Assembly: GCA_015523645.1 (NCBI GenBank)
Contig: WAJY01000074.1
Span: 1-5,202 of the forward strand
Length of the DNA stretch: 5,202 nucleotides
Reading direction: 5' to 3'
DNA from: Geoglobus sp.
GTDB taxonomy: Archaea > Halobacteriota > Archaeoglobi > Archaeoglobales > Archaeoglobaceae
Shown piece by piece: positions 1 through 5,202 of this stretch (its first letter is position 1; each line of letters begins with the position of its first letter). The notes below the pieces were generated by a model. That model saw nothing but the letters and a program-made list of their open reading frames with translations, was not told the DNA's origin and ran no database searches. The translations under genes and the position numbers were made by a program.

Positions 1-1
1 G

Positions 2-139
2 GAGGAATCTTTTTTGACATTATATGAGACTATGGTAGAAGATGTAGCAATATTGTTTAAGATCGATAATAAAATAATTATAGAAATCACCGGGTACATG
101 ATCCTTTTTCTTATTGTCATTTTTACCCCTCCAATTTGA
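2..139 (+). CDS. C-terminal end of an unidentified membrane protein (5' partial)
   Basis: This frame is open from the left edge for 45 codons and stops at TGA 137-139; the start lies outside the window. The visible part begins with an acidic, probably soluble stretch (about residues 1-25, with ETMVEDVAILFKIDNK) and ends in a hydrophobic run (about residues 25-43, including ITGYMILFLIVIF) followed by TPPI. It therefore looks like the C-terminus of a protein with a final membrane helix. It runs toward the leftward cluster, so the two transcription units converge. The other two forward frames have early stops. The segment is short and AT-rich, and T-rich DNA encodes hydrophobic residues by chance, so this could be a fortuitous open frame. 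No family is recognised. Confidence 0.45.
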   Translation, partial: EESFLTLYETMVEDVAILFKIDNKIIIEITGYMILFLIVIFTPPI

Positions 140-286
140 TCATTTTTACTCCTACTGGAATAAATAACTACTAACACCAGAATAAATGCAGACATCACAT
201 ATTGTATGCCCACCTTTAAGCATCATTGATCATTACTTTCAGCAAAACCATTACTTAAGTTTTTCTCCATGATGGATGAAGTAATG
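140..286. other. Convergent intergenic gap
   Basis: No open frame of useful length is seen on either strand. The gap is AT-rich. It contains the second copy of a short direct repeat (TCATTTTTAC at 117-126 and 140-149); its T5 run just after the TGA of the left-edge gene could serve as an oligo-T terminator for that rightward gene. It also contains the hairpin described for the leftward cluster. Confidence 0.5.
249..286 (-). terminator. Possible terminator hairpin just after the metallopeptidase stop codon
   Basis: CATTACTT at 249-256 and AAGTAATG at 279-286 are perfect 8-bp inverted arms. Inside the loop a second small inverted pair, TCCAT (266-270) and ATGGA (272-276), allows a nested stem. 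The structure begins directly downstream of the metallopeptidase stop (TAG, 289-287 on the minus strand) and sits in the gap between convergent genes. On the minus strand it is followed only by a short GTTTTG, not a long oligo-T, which is the usual archaeal terminator signal, so its role as a terminator is uncertain. A third copy of CATTACTT lies at 231-238, in the same orientation as the left arm, so an alternative pairing with a larger loop is possible. Confidence 0.4.
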
Positions 287-1498
287 CTAAAAACCCACAT
301 ATTTCTGAATGAGCCTTTTAACAGCTTCCATATCTCCATACTCAACCCTTCTCATCATATCATAACCATCTCGCAATCCAAGATCTACAAGCTCTCTAAG
401 TATTTCTTTGGCCTTTACCGTTGAAGCACTTTCAAGCTCTGAAAGCAAGTATCCAGCATAAATCTCAGGATCTTTTCTGCAGTAGCCTTTGACATCCAGC
501 CCGTATTGAGCCCTAACCCTTATCTCATCCGGAATCTCGTAGCCCTGAAACACCCCCAGATTTCCTGTTTTCAGGAATTTTCCAATGAGATAACCAAGCC
601 TGATTTTGCTAAGAGGTAGTGAAAGCCTATCAACATCAGCTTTGAAGAACTCCCTGCCCAGGTGTCTCTCAATCAGCTTCAAGAAGTAATCCGGGCTGAC
701 ATCGTAAATCCTTTCCACGAACTTGGGCAGAATTCTGGAAAAAGTGAGCAGTCTGAAGTGGGGGATTCTGGAATAGAACTCTGGATGGAGATCCATAAAT
801 GGTTCGCTGAGTTCAGGACCCCTGTATATCATGCCTCTCAATTTTGAGTAGTATTCAATCACCTCATCGAGCTGAACTGAATATCTCACATTCATGGATG
901 CGAGTGCAGCAACCACAGCACTTTGCCTGCCAAATACCTCAGCGATTCTCTCAAACTCCAGTCTGCCGTAATAGTAGTCGTAGCTTCTGCCATCAAAGGT
1001 GAATGCAAGCTCTGAAAGAACTTCATTCAGCTTCAGAATGTCAAGTTTGCTGTATTCTGTTTTTTCGTGCATTCCACTCCTCACAACATCTGCAAATCTT
1101 CTGAGAACATAACAACCAACAAAGCTCGCAAAGCCCTCGTTAACAAATCTCGAGATAAGCATCAGAACTCTGTAATTTTCATCTATCTCGGCCAGAATCT
1201 CACCGTTTTCGTACATTCTGATTATTACATCATGCCTGATAAGCTCCTTTCCGAGCTCCGAGTTGTGGAGGAGGAAATGATGTGCACTCTCATGGGCTAT
1301 TGTCTCAACCATTCTGGGTATGCTACCCTTTCTTACGTATGCTGTTTTTTCTGCAGAGATGTACACCCCAGATACGTTGCTTGAGAACAGAACACGCTTC
1401 GATTCGTTCGGAAAGAACTCGACATCACATTCAATCTCCAGACCAAGTTCTTTCATGTGGGTTTCTGCAATCAGGAGGGACAGCTCGAGATCGTTCAT
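287..1498 (-). CDS. Probable cytosolic zinc metallopeptidase (HExxH / NEGFA, gluzincin-like)
   Basis: This 403-residue protein has a classic zinc-protease active site: HESAH with H69 and H73 as ligands and E70 as the general base, then VNEGFASF, in which E121 is the likely third zinc ligand. The NEGFA motif is typical of M1-like gluzincins, but there the glutamate follows HExxH by about 18 residues; here 47 residues separate it from H73, so this is a different or divergent family. A tyrosine-rich SYDYYYG segment (about 172-178) follows, as in several HExxH families. The C-terminal half (about 210-403) is charged and mostly helical, with no recognised domain. No signal peptide or membrane helix is seen, so it probably acts in the cytosol. 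The ATG at 1498 is preferred over an in-frame GTG at 1504 because AGGAG lies 9 bases before the ATG and only 3 before the GTG. It is the last gene of the cluster, 57 bases after the small membrane protein. Protease activity is well supported; the substrate is unknown. Confidence 0.8.
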   Translation of the reverse strand: MNDLELSLLIAETHMKELGLEIECDVEFFPNESKRVLFSSNVSGVYISAEKTAYVRKGSIPRMVETIAHESAHHFLLHNSELGKELIRHDVIIRMYENGEILAEIDENYRVLMLISRFVNEGFASFVGCYVLRRFADVVRSGMHEKTEYSKLDILKLNEVLSELAFTFDGRSYDYYYGRLEFERIAEVFGRQSAVVAALASMNVRYSVQLDEVIEYYSKLRGMIYRGPELSEPFMDLHPEFYSRIPHFRLLTFSRILPKFVERIYDVSPDYFLKLIERHLGREFFKADVDRLSLPLSKIRLGYLIGKFLKTGNLGVFQGYEIPDEIRVRAQYGLDVKGYCRKDPEIYAGYLLSELESASTVKAKEILRELVDLGLRDGYDMMRRVEYGDMEAVKRLIQKYVGF

Positions 1499-1507
1499 GA
1501 ACACACT

Positions 1508-1512
1508 CTCCT
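1508..1512 (-). promoter_or_regulatory. Ribosome binding site of the metallopeptidase gene
   Basis: On the minus strand AGGAG (1512-1508) stands 9 bases before ATG 1498-1496. This spacing decides the start in favour of that ATG over the GTG two codons upstream. The 57-base gap it lies in is very AT-rich (T-run followed by AAAATAAAAT) and could hold a weak TATA-like element, but none is convincing. Confidence 0.65.
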
Positions 1513-1555
1513 GAAATTTTGCTATTTTATTTTGGAGATTTGGAAAAATAAAAAT

Positions 1556-1957
1556 TTATCGATTGTTGATTAATTTTTCCAGCTCTCTGATTATTTTCAT
1601 TTCATCCAGTGCATATTCTCTTTTTCTTGTCTCAATGCATCTCACGTGCACAGCTATCAAGCTTCCAGAGGTCATTAAAATTCCAGCAATAACTGCAACG
1701 ATCATCCCTCCAGCACCTCCTACGAGAATTTCAAGTGAGTATCCTGATAACGATCCCAGATATGTGTAATAGCCTTTAAAGATGAATGCGGATGAAAAAT
1801 GATTAATTGAAAGAACGGAAAGTAGCATGATCTCTGAAGTATTTCCTTCACTCATTATTGTAAGCCACAGAATAAACAAGAAAATAATCAGAGAATATCC
1901 AAGAGCTAATAATTTTCTTCTGTTTTTTGTTTGTAGCTGTCTGTACAGCCTGTCCAT
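1556..1957 (-). CDS. Small integral membrane protein with cytosolic helical tail
   Basis: This 133-residue protein begins with a basic N-terminus (RLYRQ, KNRRK), then a clear membrane helix at about 16-35, a loop at about 36-75 that includes a weaker hydrophobic stretch (44-60), and a long hydrophobic, glycine-rich helix at about 76-105 (LVGGAGGMIVAVIAGILM). It ends in a basic, charged helix (about 106-133, with ETRKRE and IRELEKLI). The positive-inside rule puts both ends in the cytosol and the loop outside, assuming two spanning helices. No family is recognised and there are no catalytic motifs. It lies between the kinase and the metallopeptidase; the ATG at 1957 has only a weak upstream TGGAT motif, so translation may depend on coupling to the kinase gene. 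Its low GC is explained at least in part by the hydrophobic content. It may be an adaptor, anchor or channel-like component; this is inference from position and topology. Confidence 0.7.
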   Translation of the reverse strand: MDRLYRQLQTKNRRKLLALGYSLIIFLFILWLTIMSEGNTSEIMLLSVLSINHFSSAFIFKGYYTYLGSLSGYSLEILVGGAGGMIVAVIAGILMTSGSLIAVHVRCIETRKREYALDEMKIIRELEKLINNR

Positions 1958-2013
1958 CTAAAATCCAGAAATCACTAAAACTAGTATAATCGGATAAAAC
2001 ACGAAATTACCTA

Positions 2014-4170
2014 TTACAGGACAAACAGTGTAATTATAACCCCTAAAACCAAGCCTTCAGGATATTCAGAACTGATCATGCTGAATTCTCTCTCAATCCT
2101 GTGAACCAGGTTTTTCAAACCATCCACGAATTGCTCAGGTATACTGATGCCTTCTTTCATCATGTATTCGACCATGTTTATCGCATTTATCAATTCATCT
2201 GCATGTTTCACTGTGTAAAATTTTAGATCTTCGAGGCAGTTCAGCAGTTCTGCTTTCTCTCCCATTTCTGCATAAATCACAGAAAGCCTTCCAAGCAACT
2301 CAACAACCATTCTTCTGTTTTTAATAAGCTCTTCCAAACTTCTGCTTTTCTTCAGAGACTCCTTCTGCTGATTGAGTGATTTTTTAAGTTCATCAATGAG
2401 TTTTGTCTTCTCTTCCACCATGTCCAGTGCTCTAAGAAATTCTTCGACTGAAGAGAAGCGGTTTTCTTTTCTTTTTTCAAGACATTTCATCACAACAGAG
2501 TCATACTTGCTCAGACCAAATTGATAGAGGCTTTTAGGCTTTATTTCTGGGTTGGTTATCTTTCCCGAAACCTCCGCTAAGGAATACCCTTCATAAGGTG
2601 TTCTCCCGGTGAGTAATTCGTATAGGATTGCTCCGAGCTGGTAAATGTCTGTTCTCTCATCTGGCTTGCCGTATGTTTCAGGATCGAGCTGCTCTGGAGC
2701 AGCATAGAGTGGAGAATACCCTTTAAACGTCATCCCAGACACAACAGCAAGCTTGGCAAGACCCCAGTCGGTTATTTTGGGAGTTAGATCCGAGGATAAA
2801 AGCACATTTTGGGGTTTCAGATCTCTGTGCACTATTCCTTTGCTGTGTGCATATTTCAGACCCTCTGCTATGCCCCTTATTATTTTAATTGCTGCCTCTT
2901 CATCCACAGGCTTTGGATGTTGCTCAAGGTCCCTGATGACTTTGCCATCCAAAGTGACTCCTCCCACATACTCCATCTCAAGATACGGGATCGGATAGAC
3001 GTTCGCATCGTAAAGCTTCACTATATTATTGTGATCAAGACTCTGCCACACCGAGACCTCTCTCAGGAAGCTCTTTCCCGTAGCTTCGTCAAGCTTGGGT
3101 ATTTTTAAAGCGACTATCTGTCCGTCACTTTTTCTTTTTACTTTGTAAACTTTCGCGAATCCACCTTCACCTATAAATTGTAGAAATTCATACTTATTGA
3201 GTTCTGAGAAGTATGGGAGCCGAGATCGTTCAGACTTTAGTTCTTTATCTTGCTTTATACCAATCCTTGAGTTCCCAACTACCTCTACAGCTTTTTTCCT
3301 ATTATATTCTCTTAGAGTTGAGCCTTTCCTTCTTTTCCCTGCCCAAATCAACATCGGAAGAAGTAGTAAAACCAGCAAGACAAGCAGATAAGTGGTGATG
3401 TTTTGCGACAGATGTGACAACTTAACTGGGGTCTTAATAGGAGTGGGAGTTATTTCCTCTGGTTGAGGTGTAGGTGTTGGCAGAGGATTAAACAGAGAAG
3501 TTGATAGCAAGATGCCACCATTTGGCATATATATTATCTTTAACTCATTATTGCCATGTTTTAATTTTACTCCATAAACCGTGAAAGATCGTCCAGCCGA
3601 TAAAGTCCCAGTTCTCGGGCTTATGAGTGCTGGTTCACCATTTACTATCGCTTTAACGTTCTCAAGCTCTATGGATTCTCCTCCTGTATGCGTTACGATT
3701 ATTCTGCCATTGTCGATCTTTGCAAACAAAGATACTTGAGGTACTTTGATTATTGAAACATTAAACAGTGGTGTTGGTGTGACTATTGGTATTATTTCCA
3801 CCATCCCTTCAACACTCAGTGATGGGTTTGGCGTTGCCATCGGCAAGACGTAAAAACTGCTACCCCAAACATCGTTTCCACTCTCATCTTGAATTTTAAT
3901 ATTATTATAGTCATCGGGAAGCAGACCGTAATAAGCTGTGTCTGTTTTCAAAGTAGCCTTAGATGGGTTATCCAAAGTCTGAGCAAAGACTACATATCCC
4001 CTCGAGTCATATATCTTTAAAACGCCACTACCACTGTACATTACTTTAATTGTAAGGCTATCACCATAATTGACTGAAGACAAAGATAGAGCAACCACAA
4101 ATACACTTATTTCTGAAATCAGATTAATGGAAAATATAAGAGAAAGAGTAATTAAGACTAAAACCTTCAT
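2014..4170 (-). CDS. Receptor-type transmembrane Ser/Thr protein kinase (Hanks type)
   Basis: This 718-residue protein should phosphorylate proteins on Ser/Thr from the inner face of the membrane. In order: a signal peptide or signal anchor (about 1-28), a beta-rich extracellular domain (about 32-110), a Thr-Pro linker (about 111-136), a second beta domain (about 137-228) with VTHTGGES resembling archaeal type IV pilin C-terminal domains, a second Thr-Pro linker (about 229-250), a membrane helix (258-276), a basic KRRK stop, and the kinase domain (about 327-584). Kinase motifs: glycine loop GEGGFAKV (334-341), VALK with K356, alpha-C E371, HRDLKPQN with D450 and N455, DWG with D468 in place of DFG, and APE (491-493). 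All catalytic residues are present. A likely coiled coil (about 584-616) and a helical tail follow, ending in a hydrophobic run (706-718). The ATG at 4170 is chosen because it starts directly at the signal peptide, 19 bases after the ATPase stop. In-frame ATG 4209 and TTG 4272 would overlap the ATPase gene. A GAGGTAGGA stretch lies 11-15 bases upstream of the chosen ATG, which is rather far. Confidence 0.9.
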   Translation of the reverse strand: MKVLVLITLSLIFSINLISEISVFVVALSLSSVNYGDSLTIKVMYSGSGVLKIYDSRGYVVFAQTLDNPSKATLKTDTAYYGLLPDDYNNIKIQDESGNDVWGSSFYVLPMATPNPSLSVEGMVEIIPIVTPTPLFNVSIIKVPQVSLFAKIDNGRIIVTHTGGESIELENVKAIVNGEPALISPRTGTLSAGRSFTVYGVKLKHGNNELKIIYMPNGGILLSTSLFNPLPTPTPQPEEITPTPIKTPVKLSHLSQNITTYLLVLLVLLLLPMLIWAGKRRKGSTLREYNRKKAVEVVGNSRIGIKQDKELKSERSRLPYFSELNKYEFLQFIGEGGFAKVYKVKRKSDGQIVALKIPKLDEATGKSFLREVSVWQSLDHNNIVKLYDANVYPIPYLEMEYVGGVTLDGKVIRDLEQHPKPVDEEAAIKIIRGIAEGLKYAHSKGIVHRDLKPQNVLLSSDLTPKITDWGLAKLAVVSGMTFKGYSPLYAAPEQLDPETYGKPDERTDIYQLGAILYELLTGRTPYEGYSLAEVSGKITNPEIKPKSLYQFGLSKYDSVVMKCLEKRKENRFSSVEEFLRALDMVEEKTKLIDELKKSLNQQKESLKKSRSLEELIKNRRMVVELLGRLSVIYAEMGEKAELLNCLEDLKFYTVKHADELINAINMVEYMMKEGISIPEQFVDGLKNLVHRIEREFSMISSEYPEGLVLGVIITLFVL

Positions 4171-4189
4171 TTGGGCTATTTTCCTACCT

Positions 4190-5202
4190 CTACCCGCCAA
4201 ACTCCTCATTCCACCTTTCATACCTCTCAACATCTTTTTTTGTGAGGGGTGATTTGACCTTCTCAAAAGCAAGATAAAAGTCTTCCATTGTCAGAGAGCG
4301 TGTCTTCAGGCTCCTGTTCTTCAGCTCATCATATGGCAGTTCTGCAAGTTTGTGCAGATCTTTATTCACATCTCGGATCATGTTCCACATGGCCTGCTGG
4401 CAGAGGTTGGAGATGTCCCTGCCAGAATACAGTTTCTCAACACACATCTCTGCAAGCTCATGGATATTGAGTTTTGACGTGTCCAGACCTTTCGTATGGA
4501 TTTTGATAATCTCCTCGCATGCTCTCACATCCGGTAGCGGAACATAGATCCTGCGCGGGAATCTCGACAGAATAGCCTGATCCAGATCCCATGGTGTGTT
4601 GGTTGCTGCAAGCGTCAAAATCAACCTGTCGCTTTTCTTATCCTGAAACCCGTCAAGCTCTGAAAGCAGAGTTGATAGCATTCTTCTTGAGGCTTCACTC
4701 ACATCACCACTCCTTGAGAGGCTCAGAGCATCAAATTCGTCAATGAAAACAATGGAGGGTGCTCTATCACGTGCGACAGAGTAAAGAGCAGAAACGAGCT
4801 TTGCTGACTCGCCAAAATATTTTGACAAGACTTTATCAGCCTTAACGTTGAAGAATGTGGCATTCAGGCTTCCGGCTGATGCGGCAGCGAGCATGGTCTT
4901 GCCTGTGCCTGGAGGGCCGAATAAAAGAATGCCTTTCCAGGGTTTTATGGATTCTGGTTTTTGAAGGCCAGCTATTACAATCGTCTCCATCATTAATCTT
5001 TTAACCTCATCAAGTCCACCAATGTCACTCCACCTGACTTCCGATCTGGCAATGAGATTCTGAATGTATGAAGTGAAGTCCTCCTCATCAACCCCTGACT
5101 TCTCAACTTCCTTTCTCGATCCTGACTCCTCAACCTGCTTAGCTATCCTCTCCCACTTCTCAGCCTTTTCAAGATACGCTCTCCTCTGACTCGGCACATG
5201 CC
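4190..5202 (-). CDS. Vps4/CdvC-like AAA+ ATPase (5' partial)
   Basis: This protein is an ATP-driven remodelling or disassembly enzyme that probably acts as a hexamer. Numbered from the GTG at 5197, it has an AAA entry VRWSDIGGL (54-62), Walker A GPPGTGKT (94-101), pore-loop KYFGES (126-131), Walker B FIDEFDAL with D153/E154, sensor 1 AATN (197-200), and SRFPRRIYVPLPD (211-223) with the arginine-finger region. The C-terminus SLTMEDFYLAFEKV...RYERW.EEFG is the Vps4-type C-terminal helix. The first about 35 residues (RAYLEKAEKWERIAKQVEE) look like the third helix of an MIT domain, the N-terminal domain of Vps4 and CdvC. The frame stays open past the GTG to the window edge, with no visible ribosome binding site, so the true start and the rest of the MIT domain are probably outside. 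The gene overlaps nothing with the chosen kinase start and leads the cluster as seen here. Family membership is firm; a cell-division role is not implied, because no ESCRT-III/CdvB partner is visible. Confidence 0.9.
   Translation of the reverse strand, partial: HVPSQRRAYLEKAEKWERIAKQVEESGSRKEVEKSGVDEEDFTSYIQNLIARSEVRWSDIGGLDEVKRLMMETIVIAGLQKPESIKPWKGILLFGPPGTGKTMLAAASAGSLNATFFNVKADKVLSKYFGESAKLVSALYSVARDRAPSIVFIDEFDALSLSRSGDVSEASRRMLSTLLSELDGFQDKKSDRLILTLAATNTPWDLDQAILSRFPRRIYVPLPDVRACEEIIKIHTKGLDTSKLNIHELAEMCVEKLYSGRDISNLCQQAMWNMIRDVNKDLHKLAELPYDELKNRSLKTRSLTMEDFYLAFEKVKSPLTKKDVERYERWNEEFGG

Noticed and set aside
117..149. TCATTTTTAC direct repeat (117-126 and 140-149) as an attachment site or mobile element end
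   Set aside because: The repeat is only 10 bases of low complexity, with no integrase or transposase in the window.
662..1514. Several forward-strand open frames of 60-105 codons opposite the metallopeptidase
   Set aside because: They lie antisense to a gene with clear protease motifs, have no recognisable domains, and overlap each other; they are shadows of the real gene.
1499..1555. Internal promoter before the metallopeptidase gene
   Set aside because: The gap is AT-rich with TATTTTT and AAAATAAAAT stretches, but no convincing BRE plus TATA-box pair at a sensible distance is seen; composition alone explains it.
2753..3398. Forward-strand open frames opposite the kinase domain and membrane segment
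   Set aside because: They are antisense to conserved kinase motifs and show no family features of their own.
4171..4272. Upstream kinase start at TTG 4272 (752 aa) or ATG 4209
   Set aside because: Both would overlap the end of the ATPase gene and put a long basic leader before the hydrophobic signal segment. ATG 4170 begins right at that segment and does not overlap. ATG 4209 is not fully excluded.
5195..5197. GTG as the true start of the AAA ATPase
   Set aside because: The frame stays open to the window edge, no ribosome binding site can be seen, and Vps4/CdvC proteins have a full MIT domain of which only the last helix is present here.

Overview
The window looks like an archaeal chromosome segment, most likely from a thermophilic euryarchaeon (an Archaeoglobales-type organism is a reasonable guess, not proven). 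The reasons are arginine codons that are mostly AGA/AGG, Shine-Dalgarno-like GAGG/GGAG motifs, short spacers in a same-strand gene cluster, and the gene content: a Vps4/CdvC-like AAA ATPase and a membrane Ser/Thr kinase with Thr-Pro linkers and an archaeal pilin-like ectodomain. Nothing in it is an rRNA, tRNA, CRISPR array or insertion sequence.

Layout. Positions 2-139 (+) are the last 45 codons of a gene that enters from the left and ends in a membrane helix. Positions 140-286 are a convergent intergenic gap with a hairpin just past the end of the main cluster. The rest is one leftward cluster of four genes, read from right to left: a Vps4-like AAA+ ATPase (4190-5202, 5' end outside the window), a receptor-type Ser/Thr protein kinase (2014-4170), a small membrane protein (1556-1957), and a zinc metallopeptidase of the HExxH / NEGFA type (287-1498). 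Gaps between the genes are 19, 56 and 57 bases, and no strong internal promoter is visible, so co-transcription is likely. The cluster's promoter would lie beyond the right edge.

How the genes may work together (inference). The kinase can sense something outside the cell through two beta-rich ectodomains on Thr-Pro-rich stalks and signal inside through a conserved kinase domain and a helical tail. The small membrane protein sits in the same membrane and ends in a cytosolic amphipathic helix that could dock the ATPase's MIT-type N-terminus. The AAA ATPase could remodel a membrane-bound complex, and the cytosolic metallopeptidase would be the effector or processing enzyme. I do not recognise this sensor kinase + Vps4-like ATPase + small membrane protein + metallopeptidase combination as a named system. 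It is the main point of interest in the window.
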